NCBI RefSeq assembly: GCF_900496995.4
Contig: NC_044024.1
Coordinates: forward strand, 1,178,001 to 1,242,000
Source: Aquila chrysaetos chrysaetos
Lineage: Eukaryota > Chordata > Aves > Accipitriformes > Accipitridae
Direction: 5' to 3'
Length of the DNA stretch: 64,000 bases
Below the pieces are notes generated by a model. It was not told where the DNA came from. It worked only from the letters and a program-made list of their open reading frames with translations, and did not search any database. The translations under genes and the position numbers were made by a program. The number at the start of each line of letters is the position of its first letter. Position 1 is the first letter of the stretch. Shown one piece after another: positions 11,145-23,525 of the stretch.

Positions 11145-11920
11145 ACGGAGAAGAGCGGGTGCTGTCTGAGGGGCAGCGTGTGGGGGTGGCTGTGCTGGGG
11201 GAGACCCTCGGCTCCACGGGTGCTGCAGGGGCAGGCGCGGGGGGGCTGCGGAGGCGATCGCCCTCGGCTTGGTCTGAGGTCGCAGCCACACTTGGCACCT
11301 ACGTGCGAAAGAGCTGCATGCCTTCAACGTGCTTTGCAGGCATGAAAGGGCCCAGCCTTGCTCTCAGTCACGGCAGAGGTTTCCCAACGGCTCCACGGGA
11401 ACGTGCCCACCATTCATTAATTTCCCCCTCCCCGCTCAGGAGAGAGAAGCAGCGGGAATCGTCCAGGCTGCAGCCAGGTTTTGGGGCTCCGGCACTTCCC
11501 CGGGGAGCGGCCGTCATGCCCTCTTTGCTGACCACCCAGACGGCAAAGCCAAACCTCAGTATTTTGGACCATCATAGTTACTGCGCAGGACGACGGTGTG
11601 CAATGCCTCCCAGGCAGGAGTGTGGGTGAGTTCTCCGTTTTCTTGGGATGCTCGGAGCCACGGAGGTGGCAGAGGACCGAGCGCAGGCTGAGCTGCGCAG
11701 GCATCGGCAGAGCGGCCGGCGAGGACCTGGAGCTGCCGAGGAGCCTGGAGGGGTGCAGGACCCCCCCAACACCCCCTCCACCAGTGCCACCCCGACGGGC
11801 ATGCTCCCTATCTCTCACACACATACACACAGCTGTACGTGTATAAAAGCCCCAGGAAAAAAAAGGAAAAAAAAGATTGTGAAAAGCCTTTATTATCCTC
11901 AATCCCATCTATTGTTAATG
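11145..11920. other. GC-rich non-coding DNA
   Basis: Overlapping short frames on both strands and moderate CpG content around 11,180-11,290 and 11,640-11,740, but no TATA, splice pair or recognisable domain. A short CACACACATACACACA run lies near 11,817. No gene is supported. Confidence 0.5.
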
Positions 11921-11924
11921 TGAT

Positions 11925-12190
11925 CGTGAGTAGGGAGTGTTTGGAGAATTCATTTGTGATAAATATTTATACCCTGTGTTTTTGGGCTGTTATCTGCAAA
12001 GTGTAGCTGTTTGATCTGGTGTAGTGCTTTTTTTAGGTCATTTACATTCCCTTTCGTAGGAGCCCTTGTCCGATAGCAGCTATCACATAATTATGTTTCT
12101 TTTGCTTATCCCTAATCCTGTCAAACCACCTACTTATCTCTAATTTCCTGTCCATTACCCTTATTGTTTGAGCTTAGATCTCTAATGCAG
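11925..12190. promoter_or_regulatory. AT-rich enhancer-like island
   Basis: ORF-poor AT-rich block with GATAAATATTTATACC (forkhead/MEF2-like), TAGCAGCTATCACATAATTATG (E-box plus homeodomain core), TTGCTTATCCCTAATCC (the last part a PITX/OTX-like TAATCC) and CCCTTATTGTTTGAGC (SOX-like). It ends abruptly where GC-rich sequence begins at about 12,190. Inferred developmental enhancer; target unknown. Confidence 0.4.
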
Positions 12191-12199
12191 GACGGAGAC

Positions 12200-15100
12200 G
12201 CCTTCGGAGGCTCTGCGGGGTGCAGGGGCATCCCAATATTGCCAGCTGCACCGCTGCAGTAATCGGCGCTCGCTGTGCAGCCCCTGGACTGCCCCGGGGC
12301 ACCGCGGGAGCCCCGAACCCAAGCGTGGGGGCTGATGGGGGCTACCGGCGCGGGGCCGACGCTTGCAACGATGCACAGCAGGGTCCTGTGCCATCCTGGA
12401 CATCCGCACACCTCGGGGGGCTGCAGGGAGGCGATATCGTGTACCCCAGAGGCAGCAACGCCTGGTGAGGAGCGGGACGAGCCGCTTGCTGGGTGATGCT
12501 GCTCAACAAGGAGCACAGCTCCCAGGCAAGCGCCTGCCCCAGGCTTAGCAGCAAGGACACCCTGCTCGGCTGTGTCAGGGATGACACCCTTGGAGGCGAG
12601 ATCTTGCCCTCCTCTCGGAGCCACCGGGACCGATCGTGTCCCAGTGTCTCCAAGGTGACCTCGCATTTGGGTGAGAGAGGCAGGAGCCAGGGCACGGCGA
12701 GGGTATCGCCTCGCACAGCCCGGCCAGCCCCCGCTCCCTGCCCAGACCCTCCTGCCAGCCCGCTGAGAGCAGCCTTTTGGAGGGGACCCTTCGCTGTGGT
12801 GGCCGCTCGGGCTGGCTGCTCTTCAGCGGCACCTCCGGGTACGGCGTGATGTGGGTCTGATAAATATTAAACACTATGTCTCCCACAGCGTCGATCGTGT
12901 GCCCTTCATTTCCCAGAAAAGGGAGACTGCTTGGAAGCACGCTTCCCATATTTATTGCTCCAGGAAGAGCTTCTCAGATGGCCCAGCGTTCGTATCGGTC
13001 TGCGTCAGCCCCAGCTGGAGGACCAGCAGTGCTCCTCTCTGACATTGGGATGCTGTCCTCTTTAAGTGCAACGAGGCAGAAATAGTCGGGATGATAAAGT
13101 TCAGGCTCCAAAATCCAGATTTCCAAGTCACTGCATCTTTGCGCAGAGCGTCAGAAGGTGAGACACGGTCAGACAAATTCAGTAGCTCCCTTGGATGCGA
13201 CCTGGACTCTCAGCTCTGCTCCATCAGCTCCGTATTGCTGGGAGCAGGGAGCTCACCGCTCCGGCAGTGACTGCTGCTGCCACGTCGTTAGTATTTGGAG
13301 CACATCCTCCCTCCATTAGTGCTGGCACACAGGACAGAGTCATTTGTCTCTCCCATCCTCTTCTGCTGTTTGCCATCGCTTCCCCCCGCTCGGTGAGCTT
13401 GAATGTGATGCCTCATCCCACCTGCTAGAGCTCCGTCCTGCAGTCACCGGTGGGAGATGTCTCCGCACCAGCTGGCTACCCCACTCGCTGCCACGGGTGG
13501 CTGCAGAGGTCGAAAGGAGAAGCCGTTCAGGAGGGAGGGAGGCAAACTCACGCAGCACAGGGCCCTCGGCGGCTCATCCAGACACAGTTCAGATGCGAGG
13601 CAGTCCTCAACTTCAGGTGGCTGCAAGCTGCCAGCGTGTCTCCCTCTGCACAGCGTGTTTGTCTGCTTCTTCCCCCGAGCGTCCACTAATGGGCACACAC
13701 GGTGGGACAGAAGGACACGTCCTCCGAGAGACACCCCGTTCCTCTGGGACAGCACACACAGGACTTGCAGACTGGGCAGGAGAGCAACAGGGGCTGGATT
13801 GAAACATCCAGTTGCTCTTTCTCTTCCTATCGAGGAGAACCAGAAACCCAGACCTGAACACTGGAAACCCAGGGCTGTCTGAAATTCAAGGCTGAGGTTT
13901 GCATTTCAGTCCCTGAGGCTCAAGGTCACCTCTGGCCCGAAAGGAGGAGGATTTCTCAGTGCTGGGAGAGGAGAGGATGCTCTTCGGGAGGGGCTGGGGG
14001 GCCCCAGCACAGCTGTAGATGAGACCATGGAGGGGGATATCTCACCAGGGCCAGCCGACCCCCCCTGGTTCTGGGTGTCTCTGCTGTCAAGTGCCCAACC
14101 TGCAGCAGCCCAAACAGTGCTGACTTTCAGAGCACGGGGGCTCCACCAGGTATGAAAAGTCTCCTTGGCCTGTGCCCCTGTACGATATGACAGCCCTCTA
14201 ACTTCTGACAGTACATCTTAATAACATGTGCTTCATTTCTTAAACATAACCTATTTACAGTGACTTTCTGCCAGGGGAGCACCAGCTTGGTACCCACCAC
14301 GAAGGGTGGCAGAGCATCCTGCCCTCAAGTGCAGCCAGGCTGTGGCTAAGAGCCGGTGCTACCTACTATGGGTTTTATATTGGAGTTTGACTCCAAATAA
14401 AGAGAGAGACGTTGGGGAATCTCTGTCTGCCACGGATGCCTCTGCCTGACTGCAAATAAACTGCTCTGCCGTCAGATGAAGAGCGCGCATCACCTCCACT
14501 GAAGGAACCGTAGGTGGCATGCAAGGCCGGGCTACGGGACGGCTCTCCCCAGCGTTGCTGTCAGACCACCGCTGTCTGCATTTCAATTCTGGTTTGGCTC
14601 TGAGCACCAGCAGTGCTCGGGTTTACGGGACAACGCTGCTGCCTGCTCGCTGCCTGCTGCCCCCCCTCCTGCAGGCAGCACCCCCTGATCGGCAGGATCA
14701 GAAATAAAAGGTTTCCCGTGGTCTGGGATCCGGTATGGGAAAGGATTGCCTTAATTCTTTTTTCCCACCGGGCACAGATTGTGCTGTGTTTCACATCTCT
14801 CCTTCAGCTCTCCGGATACTGCTGTCTCCCTGTAAAGCAGAGATGGAAACCACAGGTCAGGCAGGGACAGGGGCCTGATCCTGCACCAGCAGCTCTGTTC
14901 TACGTCTCTGCTGCTTCCCTGCTCTGCTGGCTGCTGCCGCAGGAAGCTTCTGTTGGCTGTGGGGTGCCCAGCACCGGCGGGGGCAGAGGAATTTGGAGGC
15001 CAGAGAGAAGCACCAAACCAGCATACCCCAACCCGTGAGACAGGAGGGGCAGCAACACCAACCCAGGCTGCAGCTGGGGCTCAGGACCAGACAGTTTCCT

Positions 15101-16620
15101 TCTGCCCCAAATTGCCACGGACAGGGCATTGCAGGAGGGCACGGGGTGGATTTAACCCAGAAAGCCTTGCCCGACTCCCTCCTCCATCGCGCCACATGTC
15201 CCTGTGGGCAAGTGGGGCCAGTGGCCACAGAGGGCAGGGAGGTAGCTCAGCACCATCACATCGGCCACCACTCACTTCGGCTTCGGAAGCGCTCAGGCAC
15301 TGCCGGCTCCGAGCCTGGTGGTGTTTTTCAAGGCTTTCAAGTCTGACTCACGCTGGCTCCCCTTGATGCCGGGCTTCTGACGCACGCACGGTTTGTGGAG
15401 AACAGTGGCTCAGTAATTAGCAGAACCGGCTGGCCACAAGTGGAGAGACGATACTGCGCGTTTTTACCAGCCTGAACCCTCAGCATCTGAAGCGAGAGCT
15501 TCGTCTGCAGGACTTTGATTACCGAAGTGACATTGAAAGACAGCAGATCCCCATGTCCTCCAGCCCAGACATCCCTCCCAAAGGAGGAACTCAGATATGA
15601 AAGGCTGCATTTATCTTTTTATTACAAGAAATGTATATAGGAGCTGGGTACTTGTCCTCGACATGGCTATTCTCAAAGGGAAAGTTGTGATTTTCCCCTT
15701 CCCTGCATTTGCATGCCAGGTGCTGGCAGCACCCAAATCGGCTGTGACGAGACCTGCTGGGGACGCGTCTTGTGCTGGGGACAAGCTACAGGCTGAGCTG
15801 CCGCCTGCAAAGCAGGACTGCCCCGGGCTGGGCTGAACGGCTATTTTGGGATCACTTAAACAACAAAAAGCCAGCTCGACTCCATAGCAAAAACTTGAAT
15901 GAAAGCAATCCAAGGCAAGATGCAGCAAAGCCATGGCTTTTTTTAATCCTTCCTTGTTTTTATTTCCCTCCTCCCGGGACTGGCAGGGATGGGGCACACC
16001 TTGTTATTAACAGGGCCGCTGTTCCCATGCGGCTGCTCCAGCTGGAAATCTGATATCCTGCAAGTCTCACACCGCAGCCAGCTCCCAATAAATGCCTGTA
16101 AGACACGGGTCACGGTATAGGAACTGACACAGCAAAGCAAAGCAGGGCTCTATTCAGCCCAGTAAGCAGGACCAAATCTAATCTAAACGAGAAAGACTGC
16201 AGCAAGGGGACCTGCACGGTGAAGAATTTATTTTCTGTGCCCATCAGGATCACTAACTTAATACCCCCAAACTCTGCACCTGGATGGTCCCAGCCTGCCG
16301 GAAAATGGGCAGACCTGCGCTCTTTTATCCCTCCTAACATCTGCTAAACAACTTCCATAGCCTCTACCCACATGAGCAGTGAGGCTCTCCCATAAAAATC
16401 GAGGCAGAGCTTGTCCCTAGCACCTGGAGGATGGAGCTGCCTGCCAAGCCCTGCCAGGTCCGGCCAGGAAAACAGCAGGAGGAGTTCAAAGGGAGCCCCG
16501 AAGAGCCGCAGCGTGGAGCACAGCCCTGTCTCGCAGGGTGAAACACCCTCAGCGCTGCCTTCAGCATCCTCCGCGGCGCAGGAGTCACCCTCCTGCGTGA
16601 CCGAGACTTGGCAAGGCTGA
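12200..16620. other. GC-rich low-copy DNA, no gene recognised
   Basis: About 4.4 kb without a supported gene. Frames of up to about 180 codons occur on both strands but overlap each other and have no domains. CpG content rises locally around 12,240-12,370 without promoter elements. A less GC-rich stretch near 15,520-15,650 could be a small conserved element but has no distinctive site cluster. No repeat family was recognised. Confidence 0.5.
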
Positions 16621-16624
16621 AACC

Positions 16625-17000
16625 GAGCCCTTCCCCTCGCCCTTCCTAAAATCCGCCGCTTCCTGCCCGGGCTTTTTCCCAGCTATTTATAGAGCAGGGC
16701 TGACAAGGTGCCCCTGCTAAGAGCCTTCCCCTGGGAAACAGCCGCCTCCGTCCACGCTTGCGAAAGCGCATCGGCGAGGCGTGCGGCTGCCCCGGCTCTC
16801 CCAGTGCCGCTGCCCACCCCTGCCCGGGTGTGCGAGGGGCAGCACGCCAGCCCCCGGCACTGCCTGCCCCAGCGCTGCCTGCCCCGCGCTCGTCCCAGCC
16901 TTTGCACCCTTCGAGACCGGACCCGGTTCAAAACTTGCGGCGGAGGCTTGGGCAAGGCAGGTGCCGCCAGGCTTTTGGACTTTCGGTGGTGAAACGTTGC
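16625..17000. promoter_or_regulatory. Small CpG-dense block with MEF2/TATA-like site
   Basis: From about 16,740 to 16,960 I count roughly 24 CpG dinucleotides in about 220 bases, far above the surroundings. Just upstream, CTATTTATAG at 16,683-16,692 matches the MEF2 consensus exactly and could also act as a TATA-like element for plus-strand initiation about 30 bases downstream. No first exon with a strong donor is obvious. This could be an alternative promoter or a muscle/neural enhancer; it is a guess from motifs. Confidence 0.35.
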
Positions 17001-17324
17001 TCAATGTGCCTGACCCTTCGGCACTTTACAAAGCTGGGTAAGAATCACCCCCGTCTCGTGGCAGGGGCAGAAGTCACCCTGCACGTGAGCGCAGCCACGT
17101 CCCTGCCCTCTGCCCAGCCGCCCCTGGGAAGGATGCAGCCGCTGCTCCCCTTTTGAGGATGCTGCTCCATTCCCCTCCGCTCTCCTCCCCGCATCCCTGC
17201 TCGGCCTCAGCTCCAGCTTCCCCGGCAGCCCCGTCTGCTCTCCTCTGGCAAAGGCTTCCTGGGAGCCAGCCAAAGTGGATTTCTTACCACGAGCAGCAAC
17301 TCCCCTCGACGCCCTTGCTGTGCC

Positions 17325-17370
17325 GCTTGCCCTGATGCAGCCCCTGCCTGCTGCTTGCCCTGATGCAGCC
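17325..17370. repeat. 18-base direct repeat, 28-base period
   Basis: GCTTGCCCTGATGCAGCC is present exactly at 17,325-17,342 and again at 17,353-17,370, separated by 10 bases. It looks like a local tandem duplication. The surrounding GC-rich DNA from 17,000 to 17,690 has no supported gene. Confidence 0.8.
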
Positions 17371-17699
17371 ACAGGCGCAGTCCCTGCGGCAGGGATGGGA
17401 CAGGTCGTGTGTCCCACCCTGCCTGGACCCAAAGGTTTTGCCCCCAGGGGCCCTTGGAGCATCTCCGTGAAGTCAAGCAGGGGTCTGCCGGGGATCTCCC
17501 GGAGGGATGGAGACCCCTGGGCTCAGGTCAGCTGCGGAGGGGAAGGTCTCCATGTGTCAGGGGCCGAATGTTTTCTCCCCCTGAGAGGAAAGCACGATGT
17601 CTGGATGAAGATGGGGATTAAGAGGGGATTCACTGCCTGTGCTGTACCTGGTCTCAGTAACAGACACCGTTCCCCAGAGCTGTCAATCTGGTACCTTTC

Positions 17700-18360
17700 A
17701 CCAGCACTAAAATTCAATTAGTTAAAACAACAACAACAACTGTGGCTCCAGACAGCTTGTGCCTAACACATTTGATCCCTTTTATTACTCAGCACTGCTC
17801 AAAACCCAGCCAGCAACATCCTAGCTGACTCCCACTAGTTTCCCCGTTTTATTCTACCAGGATTAAGTCAACCCTACAGTCTCCAGCTGTTTTGTGGTTG
17901 GGCCTGGATACATCTTTATACTCAAGCTACATTATTAAGTGGATTGTGGCCAAATTGACAGAGCTGCTTCAGGGAGGACAAGGCCATTTAGGTCAATGAT
18001 GGTCCTGCCAGCTGGAGAGACACTCGGGACTCATGATTTGCTAGCAAAGCTCTGGACTGTTGTCTTAGCCTCACTTGATGTCCCAGAGGGGGCTTCTGTG
18101 AAAGCCCTGACTCTAGCAGGAATGTTTGATTTCTTGGCAGAGAGATGTAACAATCTGTCTTGGAGTATTGCAGGAAGATTTCATGTTCGGCGCGGTTTGT
18201 CCATAGCATCACTTCATTGTCTGATGCATAATCCGCTCTTTGGCCTTCTTCGAATGGAGTCTCCACTGGACGCTGGCAGTCCCCGCCGCCCCTGGCAGCC
18301 AGACAGTAGTTCAATCTGAAAACAAGAGCCGTATCCTTCAGCTCACGTGAGATCACACTT
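17700..18360. promoter_or_regulatory. Enhancer-like island with SOX-POU composite site
   Basis: A long moderately AT-rich block starts with a short (CAA)n run (17,726-17,740) and contains scattered TTGATCC, ATTAAGTC and TTATTAAGTGG sites. Near the end lies CATTGTCTGATGCATAAT (18,215-18,232), a SOX-type CATTGT followed after 3 bases by a POU-like ATGCATAAT core. Frames on both strands are open across parts of the island (to 126 and 185 codons), but the peptides are not recognisable. Two-strand openness can occur in conserved non-coding DNA, so I do not call a gene. Confidence 0.4.
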
Positions 18361-18439
18361 TTTGGAAACCAAGCCGACACGTTGCAACACGTGGTGATGC
18401 CGCGCTCCGAGCCCGGCTCTTCTTCCCACCAGGTCGCCC

Positions 18440-18517
18440 GAAGGTGTGATGACATGTGATGCTGCATTGCAGTGCGATGAGACATGATGCAATGCGATGT
18501 GATGCGATGCGATGTGC
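18440..18517. repeat. Degenerate GATGC/GATGT pentamer array
   Basis: About 75 bases consist largely of GATGC, GATGT, GCGAT and CATGTGAT units, for example TGCGATGTGATGCGATGCGA near 18,493-18,512. It is an imperfect microsatellite-like array, cleanest at its right end. It accounts for the serine/histidine-rich translation on the minus strand. Confidence 0.75.
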
Positions 18518-18549
18518 GCCCATCAGGCGTGCCGACGTGTCCCACCGGG

Positions 18550-20210
18550 AGTGCCTGCGGAGCGCAGCCCCGGTGGGAGAGCCGGCACGCTGCCGGGAGA
18601 ACGGTTTTGGCTGAGCCAAATGGGATGACTCAGGAGGAAACTTAACTAAACAAACGAGAGCCTGGTTTGCTCCCAGGTTAAAACACCCTTTGTGTTGTTA
18701 ATGAATAGCAGCAGAAGGGTCACGCAAAGAAAGGGATGAAAGCTTCATCCATCAGTTCATTGGAAACAAGACTGTCTGAGTGATTTATGAAACTCCCCTG
18801 AAGACAGGGGGTTGGTATGGGGCTCACTCTTCTTCTCAGAAACGAGCAGCATCTAGATGCAGCGTTGAAGTGAGCGAGCGATAACAGGTCACCATTTGCT
18901 GCTGGTACGTGCTGGAGGGTGGGAGAAGGCTCCCAGCCTATGCATCGCCTGGGTGGCAGCAGTCGGTCTCCCCGGGCACCCTGAGGACCAGCCTGTGCTG
19001 AAATAACTCCTTGTGATCAACTCCCGGCATGGCGGCTCTTGTTCTGGAGTAAGAGCAGCTTATTTTGAAACAGCCAAATTCATGGGTGGAAGTGGATAAT
19101 GCTTAATAGGGGCAGTCCCCCCCCACACCTGGAGCAAGAACATCCCCACTGGGAGTTAACTGCACAACAGCTATTCGTCGTCCGGAGTCATCCCGCAGGA
19201 ATCTCGCGCCCTACCTAAGCGCAATTTAGCTTCCCTGTGTAGACACGTCCTAATGTCTCCTGGCCTCTTCCAGAGCCGCTGCTCGCCCGGCGGTGCTGGC
19301 AGCCGGGCAGGGGGAGGGCAGCGGCGAAGAGCCCTTCCCGGCAGCGAGGGAGGCTGATGTGCATTTACCTTTGGAAATCTGCAAAGCTGATTCTCCTGCA
19401 GTACAATAACACCACTTCCATGTGTGACTCATATTTTTTCCCCCTGCCTTGGTCTTGTAGTTTTTCTAATTACTGCGAGCTTTGCAACTGTGAACATGTA
19501 ATGTTCCAGAAATGTGTGTGTGATTCACCTAACGCGGGGAGCGGACTTCCAGCCAAAAGGGACTCAGAGATTTTTCTGGCATCAGCCTGCGACCTGGAGA
19601 GCAGCCAGAAAAACTCACCAAGGTCATTTCTTTCCTTCTCTTCTTCCTTGTGCTCCTTTCTTTCCCTCAGCCTCTCCACTCCCTCCCCTCTTTCCTCCAA
19701 ACAAGACTCAGGCAGCACCTTGTTTATTACTCATCAGCATTCCCTCTATAAAATCGCCCCAGCAATGCATACCTCGCCGCAGCTGCGCTTCTGCCAGCGG
19801 CTCGCTCCGGGCCCTTCGCGCATGGCCCCCGAGAGCCCCCCCCGGCCAGGGCCACCGGCACAGCCGTGGCGGGGGCTTTGGCTGGGACACACCAATCTTC
19901 CCTGGGACACGGTCATATGTTCCCATGTGATTTAGGAACTTCGTTTCCAAAGGGATTTATGCACTAAGTTGCTTAGAAACTCCTATAAAAGTTGCATGTG
20001 TGTGTGTCCGTCCATCCGTGTGTGTCCGTCCGTCCATCCCTCAGCTCTCACCACCCAGCTGCAGCAGCAGCAGAGGCAAGCAGGGGGTACACCAGGGTGG
20101 GAGCCTGGCCTCCCCAGCCCACGGCTTGCCCACCTCCCTCCCATAACTGGCCCAGCGGTGGCACTGGTGGGAGACGTGAGGGAAGGAGCTCGTGCAGACG
20201 CAGCCTGAGG
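18550..20210. other. Non-coding DNA with a pyrimidine tract and TATA-like site
   Basis: No gene is recognised. A pyrimidine-rich tract runs about 19,623-19,698, followed by TATAAAA at 19,747-19,753 and a CpG-richer stretch to about 19,860. This could be a weak plus-strand promoter, but no donor site or coding start of good context follows. The only downstream ATG with open frame (near 19,822) gives a short peptide of no known type. Confidence 0.35.
19993..20041 (+). repeat. Short GTGTGTCCGTCCATCC minisatellite
   Basis: Roughly two and a half imperfect copies of a GTGTGTGTCCGTCCATCC-like unit follow one another, with one extra CCGT insertion in the second copy. A local tandem duplication with no evident function. 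Confidence 0.8.
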
Positions 20211-20214
20211 GCTC

Positions 20215-20385
20215 CTGTTGTGCATGGAAATAATCTGGCATCCCACGAATTTTTATGAAAGCAGCAGCAGCAGCATTTGCGGCTGTTATCAGCTGTAACA
20301 GGTTAGCGTTAGACACAACAGCGTCTGCCAAAGGGAAGGGAGGAGGGGGACCAAAATGCATCATTTGTCAATGCCTTGTTTCAGC
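20215..20385. promoter_or_regulatory. Possible small conserved element with (GCA)n
   Basis: Contains a GCAGCAGCAGCAGCA run (20,260-20,274) followed by GGCTGTTATCAGCTGTAACAGG, with clustered MYB/E-box-like cores, and AAAATGCATCATTTGTCAATG (POU/MEIS-like). The block is less GC-rich than its flanks. Regulatory role is inferred from motifs only. Confidence 0.27.
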
Positions 20386-20389
20386 CCAA

Positions 20390-23220
20390 CGGGACGGCGG
20401 TGTCCCAAAGGAGTGCCTCTCCTCACCCGACATCCCCTCCGAGGAAAGGGCAGGATGCTCCCACCTCTTGTCTGTGTTCCCACCAGTTCCCTAAAGCATC
20501 TGCACGGCCAAAGGGTGCAGGGGCTGGAGCTGGCTGCTCCCTGCACGTGGCTGGCAGGGACTGAGGAGCTGCTGGGGCACCTCCGCTGGGGTAGAACTCC
20601 CATTTGCACGGTGACTGCAGCCTCTCGTCCTGCAGAGAGTGACCTGACGGTGCAGATGGAGAAGATGAGGAGGCACCGGCCAGCAGAATTCTCACCTCAG
20701 ACCTCCAGCCACCAGAGATGGCACAGGCAAGTGTCCCCCCTTACAGGAGGCTGGAGGGGTGATGGATCACCCAGTAAGCCCAACAGCTCTGGAGTATTTT
20801 CCCACTAAAGAACAAGCCACCTGGCTGCGTCTGCACCGCACGTAGCCATTTTGGAACGGTCACCAGAGCTTGGGAGTCCCAGCACACCCCAGCCTGGGGG
20901 ATGTTTGCGTGACTCAGAGACACCCACCCGATGGTCTCATCCAGGCTGGGGAGGACGAGCCATGGTGTTGCGGGGGTAGCTGGGATCGTTACATGCGATT
21001 TTGTGTCTCCTTCTGGCTGCATTACAAGCTTACATCTCCCCTACCAGTCAGCCCTCGCACCGCTCTGTGTCTATCCGCCCAGTGCTGGCAGCTCTTCCCT
21101 GCGGTGCCTCCCCCATGCCTTCCCTTCCTTCCCACCTTCCCATCCCACTCTCCCTCCCTGTGCAAGCCACGAGCGCTGAGACTCATCCCCTCCGCCAACT
21201 CTTTTCCTGCCGCAGGACTCTCAGTGGAGGTGATTTATATGCAGGAGCTGCTGATCCCAGACCCGCAGCCATCAGGGGAAGGGCTAGGGTCGGCTATTCG
21301 CTGGTGTTGTGGGAACAGCCCAGATTACCAGCAATCTGCAAAGATGCCCCACGGCAGATGCCCCTCAGCAACAGCGAGAATTACCCTGGAGGTCCCAGAG
21401 AGCAGACGTGAGGGACTTTCAGATGCTTTCTTCATGTAGTCAGTAGCTGGGTGAAATGGGGTTCAGCTCTTCAGTGGAGGAGGGCACACATGGGTCTGAA
21501 GGCCACGCCAGTGCTGCCTTGCCTGCAGTGTCTGGAGGGAGCATGTCATTCTGGGCAGGATGATGGTGCCTTGGGACGAGAGGAGTCACAGGCACTAACC
21601 CCCCCCGAAAGCCTTTCAGACCCCAGATGTTGGCTCTCCCTGTTCCCTGCCTTCTCCTTTGCTTTGCGCACAGATGATGCTCTCACGGTGCTGCATCAGC
21701 TTTCTCTGATCAAGCCACCTACGCCCCTGCCGAGAGTCAGGGTTCATTAGCCCGATTGCACTGGCCAGGACACTGAGAAGCAGGATAGGACACACCAAAG
21801 ATCACCAAAGAAGGTGGGACACCACCATGAAGGTACAGGGGGTTGCACAGTCGGGCGTGATACTTTTCCATCACATAATACCATATCCTGGGCTAGGCTA
21901 AGGGGAGGATTACAGCGCCCAGACCTTCCCTCCCAAAGCAGCTGGGCAGCATCATCTCCCCCCGCATCCTGCAGTGTTGAGGTGACAATTTTACATAAAA
22001 TCACTGTGTTTTGCAACACGTGCATTTTCGGCCGAGCGGCATGTGTCGGTGGGTAAGCTCACTGCAGTGTGAGCACAAGGGATACTTTGGACCGTCTCCC
22101 CTCACAACATTTTTCTGAATTCCTCATTTCTGAGATCACAGATCAAGGCAGAGTTTAAAGCAGTGGCCAGATCACTCTTTCACAGACCTAGAACAAATAC
22201 ACTAAAAGCTTCCCCTGTGTGTGCGCAGATTAAGTCGTTAATGAATATTTTTGCTAAGCATCAGAAATCTGGCTGGCTTCGGAGCACAGCTCAGCCAAGA
22301 CGTTGGAGATTTGGCTGAAAAGATTCAACAGCAACCAGCAACAGAGCCGGGGGCCTCCCCTTGCTGGAAAGACGTACTGGTTAGTCCTGCAAAACTGCTC
22401 CGGCTCCGGGGCCGCTGGTACCTGACTGCACGGGGGGGGAAGCTTCGGTTCCCATCCGCTGTCCTGCCCCGGCGCAGCCAGGAGCGTGGCGGGGAAGAGG
22501 GCACCCCGTCCGCAGGCAGGGCTGCCTCCTCCAGAGAAAAGGGGGAGAACCCGCATGGATGCTCAGCCGAAGGGCAAATACCAGCCAGACACAGGCTCCT
22601 GCTCATTCGTATGGAGAAAGGAAGGATTTAGGTCATTGCACCCCTGGCAGGTGATCTGAAGGCTGGGCTGCGATGAGGAGCTGTGAAGCATCCGTGGTGC
22701 TCGGGTACGCCTTACCGCACGGTCCAGCTACACGCCCGGTGCCAGAGCAATCTTACTGTAGTACTGTGGCACTTCACCAGCCTGATCCTACACCTGCCTT
22801 TCCAGAAGAGTTAATTAGTCCAGGGCTGCCTCGCACTAATGAGGCCAGAGTGGCTGGGATTCAGCACTAGCCGGTTGGTGCAGCCAGCGCTGGCCGGGCG
22901 CTCGCCGTCTGCCCTGCCCTGCGCCCCGAAGAGCCGCTCCGAGGAGCAGCGTGGCTGCAACAAGGATGCCAGTCACAGGCTTTGCTGTTGCCTGCAAACC
23001 AGGGGATTTACATTTGATTTGCGTCTAATTTCTCAGTTAGCAAGCAGACAGCAGCGAGGACTCCTGAGCTGTTTATTGAAATGGGTATAAGAAGATGTGT
23101 GCTTTCAGTGTGACTGTCTGCACACACCCCGTGCAAAAGCGAGTTTAAGCTACTTTACAGAGAAGGCAGAAGGCAATTTGTGAGGTTCTGCAAATCACTG
23201 GGACTGCAAACTATTGTTGG
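20390..23220. other. GC-rich low-copy DNA, no gene recognised
   Basis: Short overlapping frames without domains. A short AT-rich stretch with GATTAAGTCGTTAATGAATA near 22,228-22,247 may be a minor regulatory patch. No recognised repeats. Confidence 0.5.
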
Positions 23221-23238
23221 AAAACATTTAGATATCCA

Positions 23239-23280
23239 GTGAGTGTGTGTGCGTACGTGTGTGTGTATGTGCACGCACGG
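23239..23280. repeat. Imperfect (GT)n microsatellite
   Basis: Alternating GT dinucleotides interrupted by CG, TA and GCAC steps. Alternating purine-pyrimidine DNA of this kind can adopt Z-DNA. No other role is visible. Confidence 0.85.
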
Positions 23281-23525
23281 GTGAGCCCTGTGCAGGCACA
23301 CCCTGGGAAAACCCGTGAAAACTGGGAAAACCGGGTTCGGCAGGCTCTTTGCTAGCAGAGGTAATGCTGAAAAGCAAGCCCACTGTCCATGGGTAGATGG
23401 AGGTCTGCATGTCCACTGGGAAAAAGAAGGGGGTCTGCGAAAAAGGGGGAAAAAAGGAAGTTAAAGCCATCTTGATACGACAGTAACCTTCTTTGTCTCA
23501 CATTTTCCAGGCCTGGTGCTCAGGC

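Noticed and set aside
17988..18545. 185-codon minus-strand frame over the SOX-POU island
   Set aside because: Part of it is translated GATGC repeat, and the rest has no recognisable family; kept only as a possibility in the findings.
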